A stretch of 64,000 nucleotides of DNA from Strongylocentrotus droebachiensis. Its lineage: Eukaryota > Echinodermata > Echinoidea > Camarodonta > Strongylocentrotidae. Where the stretch lies: positions 186,001 through 250,000 of the forward strand of contig JAVYIG010000884.1 of the NCBI GenBank assembly GCA_035222895.1. The letters are read 5' to 3'. Made by a program: the position numbers and the translations under genes. Numbering within the stretch: the first letter of the stretch is position 1; every line of letters starts with the position of its first letter. The notes under the pieces are model-generated. The model ran no database searches and was not told the DNA's origin. It worked only from the letters and a program-made list of their open reading frames with translations. Below, piece after piece: positions 1 to 11,499 of the stretch.

Positions 1-190
1 AGCTTAGCTGCAATTACAGCGCTCCAGCATGCCAAGGAATTAATTCGTGCTAGGTACCCATTTACCTCATCTGGGTTGAGTGTGGCAAATTAAGATTAAT
101 GCCTTGCCAAAGTGCCGTGTAGGGGATCGAACCACGACCTTTGAATTTCAAGCCAAGTGCTTAACCCACTAGACTACGATACTTCTTATA
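1..190 (-). repeat. tRNA-derived SINE, family A
   Basis: On the minus strand this reads as a tRNA-like head with a box-B-type GGTTCGATCCC, followed by a body shared with the copy at 34,171-34,450 (the 'TTGGCAAGGCATTAAT' and 'GGGTACCT' words). The window start cuts it. Confidence 0.75.
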
Positions 191-377
191 TACACCATCA
201 AACATGTTGCACGCAAAGTTGGAATAATTCTCTTACCTCTTTCCATGGATGGATTGTGAGTTTGTGACAATATGATTTAAGAATATTGATGGCTTCTGAT
301 ATAGCGCTCATATCAGTCAAACAGGGACGCTCATGGCACTTATTATCTTGTTTATAGCTGATCCGCCAAAGTAACTA

Positions 378-522
378 GCGCTCAAGCATTTTTACACCTG
401 GATAGAGTGGCACATTTAGATTAACGTCTTGGAAAAGGACGTTAGTGCCGGGCTGGGATTCGAACCACGTACCTTGTGATCTACAGTCCGGTAACTTATC
501 CACAAGACCACCACCCCATCTT
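378..522 (-). repeat. tRNA-derived SINE fragment, family A
   Basis: The minus strand carries box B GGTTCGAATCCC and the 'ACGTCC/AAGACGTTAAT' continuation seen in family A. It is truncated and diverged, so it is a retroposon rather than a working tRNA gene. Confidence 0.65.
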
Positions 523-1341
523 GATGTATTCTTGATAGATAAATTGTACACCTTCTCAGAACGTTATTGACCAATCTGAAGAGTCACAGAGGTTGATCGA
601 TAAAGCTCTGAGAAAATATACTTTTACCTGTCGAGAATAAACCATATTTTTGCAATCATTTCATGAAATGGGGTAAGGAAATTTAATCCCGACTTTATGG
701 ACGACAACGTTCTGAATGTACTTTGGCAGGTCGAGTATTAAATATTGACAATTTTAGGATTATAAAATAATTGCTAATACTTTATTCAAGTAAGGCCTGA
801 TTAAACATAATAAAAGGAATCAGAAATGGAAGCAGACGTTATAGAATAGGTCTGAAACTTGGCTTGACAGTATCAGGCTGGGACTCAATGCACAACTGCA
901 TACTTTTGTAAATGTTGTACTGCTATCAATTCCACCATGTCCAATCGGGACTGAGCTTCAATGACGCAGAACCATGACAATACAAATGGCCAGAAAATAG
1001 ATTTCAACGAGAAGAAGTTATAGACCGAGTTCTATTTAAAGTTTTCCTTTTGGTAACCTTGACATAGCTATGGTACATCGCTCAGGTATAATTGTCACCA
1101 ATATAGTATCTTACAGTATAAAGAAAATGTAGTCTCGGCCAAGTCGTATAAATAGTGAGGACAAAAACAGCACAATAAATTGTTTTTGTCTCTTTTCCCC
1201 CTTTTTTCCATGAGAAAATAGAACAAAATGATCCAGCTTTTTAGGAAATACCACAAAAATATAAAAAAATAGCCTCCAAATATATTATCACATGTAGATA
1301 ACGGCTAGGGTAATTACGATGTTTCCTGATGATGATAACCG
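523..1341. other. Gene-free stretch
   Basis: I see no exon, structured repeat or RNA gene here. The sequence is AT-rich with short homopolymer runs. Confidence 0.5.
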
Positions 1342-1345
1342 TTAA

Positions 1346-1874
1346 AGGGATAGTTGAGTTCTGTTTTCAGACCGCAAATCCCTATAAGGTGCATGGTTAT
1401 TGCTCTTATCTTATCTATGACAAAATAGTGCCCTTTTAGTAAGTTTAGACCCCAAAATGTGTGAAATTTAGCCATTACGATCATACCAATTCAGCTCCAC
1501 TTTAAAAAAAAAACACGGTGACCGTTAATTAATTATTTAATTAAAAATAACAATACATGAGCCGGCTAATTGTGGGTGATATAAGCAGCACGAAAATGCC
1601 AACAAAACAGCCAACATCGGCATCGGCTGAAATATGATTTAAAAGGCGTTATTTCGTTTTTTCAACGGTTTCTTTCAAATTTTTCAAAATATCTAATATT
1701 TGTGGTGGTACACAAGTATTATATTATATTTCAGCCGTCATTGAACCGATTTGATCAAGCAAAGATGATTTTGTCGTTTAAATATTATGTTCTTTCCAAT
1801 TTGACACTCAGTTTTTCATTATCTCACAAAAATACTTTGTGTAGCGCCCTCTGCAACAGAACTCAACTATCCAT
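1346..1874. mobile_element. TTAA-flanked MITE
   Basis: The ends are inverted repeats of GGATAGTTGAGTTCTGTT, and both borders are TTAA (1342-1345 and 1875-1878). TTAA target duplications are typical of piggyBac- and Kolobok-type transposons. No transposase is encoded. The GTTGAGTTCTG end sequence recurs in elements at 17.7 and 41.6 kb. Confidence 0.8.
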
Positions 1875-2499
1875 TTAACTTGTTAGGGTTTTGTCCGACG
1901 GATATGTAACTGGAGGGCCAAAGTTAAACAAAAAAGCGGGATTTGCCTGCCACCATCACACAAACTGAGCACACCTTGTTCATTCGGAAGATTTTATCGT
2001 AATACACAATATTTCAGAGGTAGTTTTTTTTTATATGGAGCGAACACCCCTAAATCGGAGGGACCGTCCAAAAGAGAGGACATTTTGACAAATAATAATA
2101 ATAATATCTATTTTTTATTTAGCGCTTAATACCATGAAAGTGGTGTCATATGAAAGGCAATTAAATCTACGTTTTTACACCAATTTCAACGGACTTGGGA
2201 TTAATTAACATCGACATTTTAAGTAACAAATACATAATTTTGTGAATTGTTTCGAAAAAATTGAGTTTTATCAAAAGAAGTTAATTTCCATATATCAATA
2301 TCGGAGAGATGACCTTTCATTATTTACACAATTTTCTTGCTGTCTGCTACCTCGAGATCACTGGAGCGAAGAAAGGTAATTATCCCTGTTCAGTGAAGAA
2401 TTAATCCTTTTTATGCATACGGATTCTCCTACTATTCTTGACCAGAAGTGCGTTTCAAACTGAATAATATGGGCCACTGAATGAGGTTGAATGCCTATT

Positions 2500-2720
2500 A
2501 TGAGGGCATTTCTGTACCCTTTAAAGACTGTCAATACTACTGGGCCAGAAGGGATTAGACCGCACAGCGAGGTCACTGACAGGTGGCTATCTCATTAACT
2601 CAGCTCTCAACTAACATAAGTAAAAGAGGATCATGGGGGACCAACATGCACCGATTGGGGAAGTTTTCTATATAGAGGGAGCAAGTAGCTACAAGTAGGA
2701 CAGTGGGGCTTAAAAAGAGC
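2500..2720 (+). repeat. Dispersed repeat, copy 1
   Basis: This shares a long diverged match with 23,890-24,070 in the same orientation, including GGGATTAGACC, CAACTCAGCTCTCAA and GAGGGAGCAAGTAG. Family unknown. Confidence 0.7.
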
Positions 2721-2742
2721 ACACAATAGGGGCAGTGCAATT

Positions 2743-3057
2743 TCAATAGGCCATTTTCGTAATGTAACCAAATTTAATGCATACGTCTTTGAGAAGTGCC
2801 TCAATACAAATTATTTCATTCACCTGATAAGAATAATAGTATTTCAATGGACAGAATTCGAACTGCATACATTAGTTGTTGCCAGGTAGGACAAACATTA
2901 GGGCTTGGCCTACCTAGCAACACTTAATATATGCAGTTTGCATTCTGACTATTGAAATACTATTATTCTTATCAGGTGAATGAAATAATTTGTATTGAGG
3001 CACTTCACAAAGACTTATGGATTAAATTTGGTAACATTACGAAAATGGCCTATTCAA
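2743..3057. mobile_element. Foldback MITE nested in the 1.9-3.6 kb element
   Basis: Two arms of about 148 bp (2,743-2,890 and 2,910-3,057) are reverse complements, both starting near AATAGGCCATTTTCGT. The spacer is about 20 bp, so the whole unit can fold into one hairpin. A single diverged arm of the same family lies at about 9,815-9,960. Confidence 0.8.
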
Positions 3058-3656
3058 GAGATGGATTAGAGTTTTTATCGCTCACGACGGCTATCTTGAA
3101 TGTTCTGAATTGCCACCCCCTCCCCCACACTCAGTGTTAATTAGGGTACGCATATGCGTGTTCCCAGCACCCCCCTTTCAGCATAAATCCGTTGTGTAAA
3201 GTCAATACGGGTAGACCTTTTTCTTTTGTTACGAGCCGGAGATTTTGGGAACTGGAATGTGCGTACCTCCGTTATCGGAGTGGGGGGGGGGGGGGGGGCA
3301 AAACTGCTCTGCAACCATCGACAGGGACTCTGCCAAGCCCCCTATGTAATTCACAAAATACTATTTTTCGTCAAATTAAGGGCTCTTTTTTGGAACGCCC
3401 CCTCCGATTTAGGGGTGTTCGCTACAAGTAAAATAAAATACCACCTCTGAAATATTGTGTATTATGATACAATCTTTCGAATGAACAAGATGTGCTTAGT
3501 TTGTGTGGTAAATACGTAGTAGGTGGCAGGCAACTCAAAAACTAAGCGTGATAACTGTCATTGGCCCTCCACTTAATAGCAGCAACTACTGATTGTAAGC
3601 TGATTGAAAATATAACTCGAATCAGGTGAATGTCAGTGGTCCGTCATATATACGTA

Positions 3657-3823
3657 CAGTCAAACCTGCTTTACTGACCACCTGTCTACAAAGACGACTT
3701 TTTTGTTTTCCCTTGAAAATGGTTTCTTATTGAAACATGAATGTTGGCACCTGTACACAAAGACCACCTGCCTATCCACTTTTCTTGTCTCCCTCCGGTG
3801 GTCTTTATAGACAGGTTTCACTG
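3657..3823. mobile_element. Mariner-like MITE, CAGTCAAACCTG family, copy 1
   Basis: The ends are inverted CAGTCAAACCTG and CAGGTTTCACTG, each bordered by TA, the target duplication of Tc1/mariner transposons. Related copies lie at 19.65, 28.2, 38.7 and 44.2 kb. No coding capacity. Confidence 0.8.
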
Positions 3824-4004
3824 TACCTACATTTTAAACCGAGTAGTGTAGTGGGTAACTTTAAATACGGCCTATTATTTGGGAGACTGCTCTACAAATT
3901 CTCCGACTAAATTTTTTTTTTTTTTAATGAAGGAGAGACATGACAAGGAGTTTGTTGAAATCATGTTCTTGTCACAATCTTTGATGAAAGTTCTATAAAC
4001 TTAC

Positions 4005-4265
4005 CATGAAATCTGTAAGTCGGGTTTGGTGCTCGGCGTGAAAGCAAGTAGTACAACGACAGTGGTCCCTGAGCCACACGCAGGGATACACCTGCCTCTC
4101 CCCTGACGCCCATTCTACCTCTAGAACCCGATCGCCCCCTTCTGACTTGGCAGCGACTCCCTTGATGGGATTCGAAGCGCGAACCTCGTCAATGCTGTGC
4201 CACTTTGCATGGAGGACAGCCTCGTCTTCGAAAGCCATCGGTTCAATCTTCACAGGGTTTTCCAT
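4005..4265 (-). CDS. Gamma-butyrobetaine / trimethyllysine dioxygenase family, first coding exon
   Basis: The exon starts at an ATG and encodes 87 residues up to a GT-AAGT donor just below 4005, leaving phase 0. Residues 47-74 match the N-terminal zinc-binding domain of BBOX1/TMLHE enzymes: an LEVEW strand, then YPCVWLRDHCRCTTC, with Cys69, Cys71 and Cys74 in the C-x-C-x2-C pattern that, with a later His, binds zinc in this family. These are iron- and 2-oxoglutarate-dependent hydroxylases of carnitine synthesis. The catalytic jelly-roll with its HxD...H triad should lie in later exons, which I could not find between 1 and 4,000. WLRDHCR is closer to trimethyllysine dioxygenase as I remember it, while the CxC is closer to gamma-butyrobetaine dioxygenase, so I give no symbol. 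A one-exon fragment or pseudogene is possible. Confidence 0.82.
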
Positions 4266-4697
4266 GGTGTCTCGACGTACGGCAGGAAAACTCTAGCCCA
4301 ACAATGTCAACTGGCAAAGCTAGGGTATATACACAGTTAGTCGTGAGAATAAAAAGAAATCAGCTTTTGTCGACTGTCACCCGGTGCACTGGTATGTCAT
4401 GATTCGGTGCGTCCGATTTTATATGCCAGTCGGGTCTATATTTGCAGAAGAGCTATAGCAGGACAACCCGGACAATTAATGCATCGAATACGTACGAAAA
4501 CAATGATGATCTAAGGTTATAATCAAGGTTGTGTAACAATGCCCTGGCGGCAATTAATTGCTCAGTTGTCAGTTACCTGTTAACATAATTCATAATTAAC
4601 CCCAACCCTAGCTGGACAGAGCCCTAAAATATAACGCTAAACCAACTTCAACCTTAACCCTAACACTGACCCTGTACCGTTTACGTTTACGAAATTA
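4266..4697 (-). promoter_or_regulatory. 5' flank of the dioxygenase gene
   Basis: This lies directly upstream of the minus-strand ATG. A TATA-like word (GTATATACCC on the minus strand, near 4,325-4,334) sits about 60 bp before the start codon. No other promoter element is clear, and calling it a promoter is inference from position. Confidence 0.35.
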
Positions 4698-5315
4698 AAG
4701 CTTGCATTTCATTTCAGTTCAGTTCATTTTTATTCAAAACCATACATAGCATGATATAATCTGTTACATAAAAAAGAGACTGGTAATAATACATCAATCA
4801 ACATATTCTAACTTGATTACATCATAAACTGAACGGTTTTTAGGACCCCTTTAGAAGCTAAGCTTGTGAGCGGGGCCCTATAACAAAATACATACATTTA
4901 CAGTAAAAAGAATGTTACGTATGATTATACAATGGATGAAAATACTAAGCTACAGAATATAGAACATACAAATACTCTCACACACACACACACAGACACC
5001 ACACACGCACATCACCATACACAGCAAACACACTGACGAGTAGGTCCTTAGTGGTCAAAAACATTTCAGAATGAGAAATTACTAAGATGCGAATAAAAAC
5101 TATGTCAGTCTTTCAAGCAGGTACGTTTTAGATAACTTCTAAACCTAGAAAGAGTTGTACTATTTTTTATATCATCAGGCAGACTGTTCCATTCTTTAAT
5201 GCAAGAGATATGGAAAGAGGTCAGAGTGACATTTGTTCTTGCAAAAGGCTGTCGAATAAGACACCTTTGCATGGAGCTGTAGCGGCAGCATAATGCCGCT
5301 GAACCAGCTAGGACA
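4698..5315 (-). pseudogene. 3' tail of a LINE (non-LTR retrotransposon)
   Basis: The minus strand encodes a terminal peptide containing CIKEWNSLPDDIKN followed by FRSYLKRTC and a stop. This is the W-N-S-L-P signature near the C-terminus of CR1/L2/Jockey-type reverse transcriptase proteins. A 3' UTR continues to about 4,700. It is truncated on its 5' side next to the element at 5,325. A (CA)n run lies at about 4,979-5,030. Confidence 0.75.
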
Positions 5316-5324
5316 TACCGTGCA

Positions 5325-5970
5325 CGTGTGAGTCAAAAAAAAGTTTACACCTAGAAAATTGCTAATTATTTAAAAAATCATCTATGAACAGTGAATCATT
5401 ATACTTCTTATGAAAGAGTATTTTATTCCAAATCATTTGGTATCATTTTTGTGTGGCATGTGATCACGCTTGGATGAACAGGGGGCATTGTTTGCGAGAG
5501 TGCACAAATCGGATTGCGCCAAAGGGATGCCTATTGCATGTATTATGTGGGGATTAGCGGAGTGAGAGAATGAATTTAATGTATCAAATGAAATGCATTG
5601 CATATTATTTTTTGCAGAAGCAAAGTCACACACGCACACAAACATGCACACAAATGTTCTTTGATATTCGATATTTGATATGTGTGGCATGATTAATTTT
5701 TTAAGGGATGTTATTTGGATCTGCAAAAACCGATTTAATACCCGAATCCCAATTGTTTTATTTAAACAACTTTGGCGCAAGTCGATTTTTGCACTCTCGC
5801 AAACAATGCCTCATGTTCATCCAAGCGTGAACACATACCACACAAAAATGATACCAAATGATTTGGGATAAAACACTCTTTTATAAGATGTATAATAATG
5901 TACTGTTCACAAATGATTTTGACAATAATTAGCAATTTTCTAGGTGTAAACTTTTTTGTTGACTCACACG
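5325..5970. mobile_element. MITE with about 200-bp terminal inverted repeats
   Basis: Left arm about 5,325-5,525 and right arm about 5,770-5,970 are reverse complements, starting CGTGTGAGTCAA. They contain AATTGCTAATTATT / AATAATTAGCAATT and TTTGCGAGAGTGCA / TGCACTCTCGCAAA. The unpaired centre is about 245 bp. No transposase. It abuts the truncated LINE tail. Confidence 0.8.
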
Positions 5971-6069
5971 GTATAGCTTACTAATTAATTCCAAACTTCA
6001 GCTCTGGACCAATTCAAAATCTATAGAGTGGTGACGAGTAACGTCATAAAAAAACTATTTTTAAGTTTC

Positions 6070-6275
6070 CAAATTTAAACTTCATTTTCCGAAAGAGCAA
6101 AGCAAATAATGTCCAAATATTGAAAACCAGTTGAATATGTTAAGCATAAATGAATTTCAATAGGAAATCTATTTATTCGGACGGTCATATCTCATCTTAC
6201 TTAAAACTTAACATATTCAATTGGTTTTTCGACGTTTGGACATTATTTTTGATGCTCTTTCAGAAAATGAAGTTT
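6070..6275. repeat. Inverted repeat at the 5' boundary of the LINE
   Basis: About 68 bp (6,077-6,143) is the reverse complement of 6,207-6,275 with a spacer of about 64 bp; shared words include CTTAACATATTCAA and GTCCAAATATT/AACGTTTGGAC. The right arm runs into the first LINE codons. Confidence 0.8.
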
Positions 6276-8475
6276 GAAAGTGCAAATGGCAATATTTCAT
6301 CTACCTGGAAAATTGTAAAGGATATTTTATGCAAGGAAGGAAAACATGAAGTTCCAGGAAAAATTGTTCATGGTAATAAAGAAATAACAAATGCAGAAGA
6401 TATTGCAAATGCATATAACACTTATTTTGTCAATGTTGGCCTAAATCAAGCCAAGATGATAAATAAAGATGGAACCAACTTCACACAGTACCTCAATGAA
6501 CCATCTAATACTTCTATTTTTCTAAAACCAACGGATTACATTGAAATTCTCAATGTAGTGAGATTGCTAAAAAACAGTCACTCTTCTGGGCATGATGAAA
6601 TCAGTACATTTTTATTGAAAAAGATCATTGGTTCAATTCTAACGCCTCTTGTACACATTTGCAATCTCTCTTTGATGACCGGAGTGTTTCCTTCTTCTTT
6701 CAAACTGGCAAGGGTGATTCCTATTCATAAAAAAGATGACGTGGTGGTCGTTTCTAACTATAGACCAATCTCAATACTGCCTAGCTTTTCTAAAGTTTTG
6801 GAACGAATTGTTTATAACAGGCTCTACAGTTTTTAGATAAATGTGAATCATTGAATCCTGATCAATTTGGATTTCGGCGGGCTCATTCTACAGATCTTGC
6901 GCTACTGAAATTTTATGATCGCGTTTCAAGTGCACTCGCTGCTCACGAGCATGTCATTGGTGTATTTATGGATCTGAGCAAAGCATTTGACACACTTGAC
7001 CATTCAATTCTTCTTTCTAAGTTAGAGCATTATGGAATAAGAGGCATAGCTTTACAATGGCTTGCGAGTTACTTATCTATGAGAAGACAGTACACTTATT
7101 ATAACTCTGTTAACTCTGACATTCTGTATCTTAAATGTGGTGTTCCGTAGGGATCCATCCTGGGCCCATTATTATTTCTTATTTATATAAATGATATTTG
7201 TAATGTATCTAAAACGTTAAATTATACCTTATTTGCAGATGATACGAGTGTTTTCTTGTCTCATCGTGAAATCAACACTCTTGAACAGAAACTAAATTGG
7301 GAACTACCAAAGTTGACTTTATGGTTTAGAAGTAATGTGCTCTCTCTCAATGTTCTTAAAACAAATTATATTCATTTTAGAGGTAGAAAATCTACTGACA
7401 ACCTTGCTCTTAATATTAAACTAGATGATATTTCTTTAGAGAGAAAGACATGTACGAAATTCCTTGGTGTCTATATCAATGAAAAACTTGACTGGAGCGA
7501 CCATGTAAAACACATTGTTACACCAATCTCCAGAAATATTGGCGTACTGTATAGAATAAAATGTTTTGTTTCTGATAGAATATTACTAATGCTATATAAT
7601 AGTCTAATTTTACCACACATATCTTATTGTAATATTTTGTGGGCAACATCCAAGTGTGTGACTAATAATATTCTTCTGCTGCAAAAGAAAGCTGTACGCA
7701 TATGTACCCGAGCTGGTTATCGTGACCATGCTACCCCACTATTTGTTAAACTGAAATGCTTAAAGATTGATGATATTAACTTCCTCCAAATTGCCATATT
7801 TATGTTCCGTTTTAATATCAAATTATTACCTACGTCATTATCTTCAATGTTCTAACCTAATAACATGGTTCATTCGTATTCAACAAGGCAGTCATCGAAT
7901 TTACATGTGGTCAATCCTCACACTACATTAGCCCAGAAATCAATCAGACACAGGGGTCCAGATGTATGGAATTCTTTACCTAATGATATTCGAAATATAA
8001 AATCAACAAACTCCTTTAAAAGAGCAATCAAATGTATTATCATATCACAGATGTAAGATATTACTTACATTATAATCTATTTATCAGTTCTAATTAAATC
8101 TAACATAATTTTGGCTTAACGAAATTCTTTTTTTTTTTCTTCTTTTTTTTAACTTTGTAAATAGTGTAAATAGTTCACTACAAAACTTTGGGAATTTTAT
8201 TTGTCATATATTATATATTTGAAAGGTGTTGTAACGATTCAAGCTCTATTTGCTTATGTTTCATCACCTTTGTGTGTTCATTCTTCAAACTGTAAATAAG
8301 TTGCAACTTGTCTTTGATAAAACAATGTTATATTCTTTTTCTATTCCTATTCATCCATGATCCATGTAAAATTGAAAATGATTTGTTATATTATATTAAT
8401 TTTTCATGTGATGTTAACTTCAATGAATTGTGAAATTGTGAACATGCATAAATAAATAAATAAATAAATAAACAA
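6260..8475 (+). pseudogene. Decayed LINE with reverse transcriptase, CR1/L2-like
   Basis: The translated remains give a reverse transcriptase in the usual order: an N-terminal linker, NYRPISILP and KVLERIVYNRL (about 6,755-6,825), FGFRRAHSTD (about 6,868), VFMDLSKAFDTLDH (about 6,961), GVPxGSILGPLLF (about 7,140), the catalytic FADDTS (about 7,235), and a C-terminal WNSLPNDIRN (about 7,969). The endonuclease domain is missing, so it is 5'-truncated. It cannot make a full protein: there is a one-base frameshift near 6,833, the Gln of the P-Q-G motif is a TAG stop (7,148-7,150), and a TAA lies at 7,853-7,855. The 3' UTR ends in AATAAATAAATA-type repeats near 8,450-8,475, as tandem-tailed CR1-group LINEs do. 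The exact clade is not resolved. Confidence 0.9.
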
Positions 8476-8944
8476 ATGAGAAATTCTCAAAATAGATTTG
8501 CACGATGTCACTGCTTCGGTACTATACCGAACCCAAACCCGAAGCCTAAACTAAAACATAATGGCAACCACTGCATGCATACATAATATATCTTTGATGA
8601 ATTAAACCCTGGAGCAACTATTTTTCGGGTAGCATATGTCATTGTCCCGGCTTGGACATGGCCTACTTACTTCGACAATATAAAAGCCTATGTAGGGGGT
8701 ACATGTCTATAATTATCTTTGCAACAACAAAAAAGGTATGAAAAATTCGTGGCATCCATGCGGACGTTGGCAAATCATATACCCCAGCCTATTTATCTTG
8801 ACCAATATTTACCTTGCAAATATAGTGACGTTATCTATTTCTGTTGAATTAAACTTAATCCATTGAGTAAGAAACCAGCTAGATCCAGTATTGAGCCTGC
8901 GATATAAATGAGGGACTTGAGTTATAAATAGGTTTATGGCTTAA
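8476..8944. other. Gene-free stretch
   Basis: No exon or clear repeat structure was seen between the LINE tail and the next MITE. Confidence 0.5.
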
Positions 8945-9266
8945 TAGTGTGGTACGGTATGTCACTGAGACAGCTCCCGTAGGATTTTTGTGCCAAAGTT
9001 GATTTTTTTTTTTCATTTTTGGATTCATTGGGGTCCAAGCTATCAGAAATTGATGGGGTTCAAATTTTCCCGAAGACACCAAATTTCCCTATTGCGCGTT
9101 ATATAAGCCATTTTGGCGCCCAATATGGACCCCAGGAAATGAAGGAGGGGTCTGAAAATTTGAACCCCATCATTTTTGGCAATTGGGACCCTTTTGAAGC
9201 AAAACAACAACAAACAAACAAACAAAAAATTGGCAAAAAAGTTCTACGGGACCATACCGCACTATA
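8945..9266. mobile_element. Palindromic MITE
   Basis: The ends are inverted GTGYGGTAYGGT next to TA. The inner arms also pair: GATGGGGTTCAAATTTT near 9,051 and AAAATTTGAACCCCATC near 9,156. A mariner-type origin is inferred from the TA borders. Confidence 0.7.
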
Positions 9267-10133
9267 AGTTGCCCGGTCAAATTATTTGAAGGTTGTTTTC
9301 TTTTCTAAAATTCTCTCTGCCTTTTTCTCTTTCTCTTTCACTCCCTCCTCTCTTTTCCTGGATATATTGTACATATATCAGTGAACCATAAAGTCGTTTA
9401 TTGCGAAGTGGAATTTGTATTCAAAACGTCTGCTTCAAAGGGTTTCAATTCAATTGTAGGCATATCGTGCCATTCAGCCAACTGAAAGGGTCAAATGCCC
9501 TGCACAGAACAAACAGTGACCATTTAAACAGAATAAACACTCGAAACGACGAGGATCGAGCGGGCATAATCAATTGAGAAAGACGTTACTTGGCTAACGT
9601 ACGAAATGTTATTGGTTAATACGTTCGGATTAAGGCATGAAACTTTCCTATTTTATCGTGACATCTTTAATATTGCTCTTCTTAAACCGACTTTCGAATA
9701 AACACATATTCACTCAGCAAAAAAAGAAGAAGAAAGTAGACACTAGATCTATAGTTCAAAATGTTAATATAAACATCAATAAAAAAAAATAATACTCTAC
9801 CAACATCAAATGCCATTTTCATAATGTAATCAAATGTAATGTACACATCTTTTTAAGTGCCTCTTTACAAATTATGTCGATCATTCACCTGTTACGAATA
9901 ATTGTATTTCAATATCAGTCAAAATGCGAATTGCATACATTAATTGTTGCTATCATAGGTAGGGGGCGGCCGATCCCCTCACCCCACTTGCTGACGAGGT
10001 ACGACACGATAAATAATAATGGATCAAAATGGTCAAGCAAAGGTGTGGAAGTACTTGAATTCTAGAACTCTTTTTTACGTAAGTCTTATCTCACTATGAT
10101 TGTTATTTATTTAAAGAAGTTAAAGTCTTATAT
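9267..10133. other. Gene-free stretch with one MITE arm
   Basis: About 9,815-9,960 is a single diverged arm of the foldback family at 2,743-3,057 (GCCATTTTCATAATGTAA..., TTCACCTGTTACGAATAATTG). Nothing else is recognisable. Confidence 0.55.
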
Positions 10134-10244
10134 GGGGCGTTGCAAGAAAGTTGCAATCAACTGCAAATCCCCCAAATCAAGCGTACGTCTTGCGATTAAT
10201 TGCAAATTTGCAATTGATCGCAACCAACTTTCTTGTAACGCCCC
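10134..10244. mobile_element. Short hairpin MITE, GGGGCGTTGCAAGAAAGTT family, copy 1
   Basis: The 111-bp unit is almost wholly self-complementary, starting GGGGCGTTGCAAGAAAGTTG and ending with its complement ...TTTCTTGTAACGCCCC. A second copy lies about 115 bp downstream. Confidence 0.75.
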
Positions 10245-10361
10245 ATTATTAAGATAGAGAGAGAGAGAGAGAGAGGGGGGAGGGGGTAAAAGCTATACCT
10301 AGTTAACTTGATTGTTAAAACTCTAATCCTAACAAAATCTTAGGAAATTTAGGAGACTAGT

Positions 10362-10453
10362 GGGGCGTTGCACGAAAGTTGAGTTGCAATTGATTGCAAA
10401 TATCGGTTGCAAATGTTGCAACTTGCAATCAATCGCAGCTTTCTTGCAACGCC
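10362..10453. mobile_element. Short hairpin MITE, GGGGCGTTGCAAGAAAGTT family, copy 2
   Basis: This has the same terminal words as copy 1 (GGGGCGTTGCACGAAAGTTG ... CTTTCTTGCAACGCC) and the same TTGCAA-rich interior. A (GA)n run lies between the two copies at about 10,256-10,275. Confidence 0.75.
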
Positions 10454-10494
10454 AATAAATGTAAATATAGTTTGCTGGTATATGCATAGTTTAA

Positions 10495-10797
10495 ATTGTA
10501 GGCCTACTTAGAGACCAGGTTCAGGGCAAACAATGATTGCCCTTGACTAGTTTTGTAGCACATACACAAAGGTGATTAATATGACATTTGTAAATGTAGG
10601 TTAATTTTAGTTGGGTAATGAAATTTTGCTGACTAAGGATATATATTAATCTGAACCTTGAACGTGATAGGCTTCGGTGATGCAAATGTAATAAAGTCTG
10701 TGAAAGAGTAAAAAACACTTTGAGAAAGTTTGATTACAATAAGCAAAAACGAAAAAAAAAAAGCATCATTAAAACGAAGAGGAAGAAGAACAACAGC

Positions 10798-10828
<31 letters not shown>

Positions 10829-11060
10829 TGAATGAAAAAAAAAACAAGTAGAAGAAAGAAAAATAGAAGAAAAAAGGAAAAGAAGGGAGAGCTAGGAGGA
10901 GTAGAAGAAGAAGAACAAGAAGAACAAAAAGGAGAAGATGATGATGATGATAATGATGATGATGATGATGATAAAGAAGAAAGGAGAGGAGGAGGAGGAA
11001 AAGAAGAAGAATAAGAAGCGCGCTAGATACAGTGAGAGAAATAAAGAATTAAAATATGTA
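10495..11060 (+). repeat. Segmental duplication, copy A
   Basis: This matches 11,500-11,565 plus 12,475-13,165 with small differences, including GGGCAAACA, CATAGGCTTCGG-like and CAGTAAGCAAAAACGAAAA-like words. The 3' part is purine-rich simple sequence (AAC, GAA and GAT triplets, about 10,780-11,010). Confidence 0.7.
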
Positions 11061-11499
11061 GTTCCAGATTTGGTTATATTTTTAGGATAGTATTTAATTA
11101 ATGGTTGTCGAGAGAACATGGCTATAATTCATTCTGGATTGTTTATCCGCAGCAGATTGATTGTTTGAACCACTAAAATAAAAAAACACCCCTCCAAAAC
11201 TTGCTGAAAATCATCTTCAATAAAACCCTCAACTCTCAGTGATCTGTGTTAATTAGCACATAGTGTCGGGGCTACTTACCCGGATTTCCTTACCTGTATA
11301 TGTTTATTACACAGCCCCTATACATTTTCTACCAAAATCGTTTCGCACATGTCATTTATTTGTAATCTTAAACATTCGGTGTACGTTTTGTTTAATTTAG
11401 TGAGAACATGTTTGCTATCATTACCAGAATCCAAGCTTATCTTTAATTCAAAGAAGTTGAAGTTTCATTGTAAAGATAATGCCTATAGTAGGCCTATAG

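Larger units (their letters stand above)
1911..3571. mobile_element. 1.66-kb inverted-repeat element, non-autonomous
   Basis: The ends carry inverted TGGAGGGCCAA. About 180 bp of the left end (to about 2,090) is the reverse complement of about 3,370-3,571, including the words AATATTTCAGAGGT and AACACCCCTAAATCGGAGGG. The interior holds a second palindromic element (2,743-3,057), a dispersed repeat (2,500-2,720) and a G homopolymer near 3,282-3,298. No protein is recognisable inside. Superfamily unknown. Confidence 0.7.
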
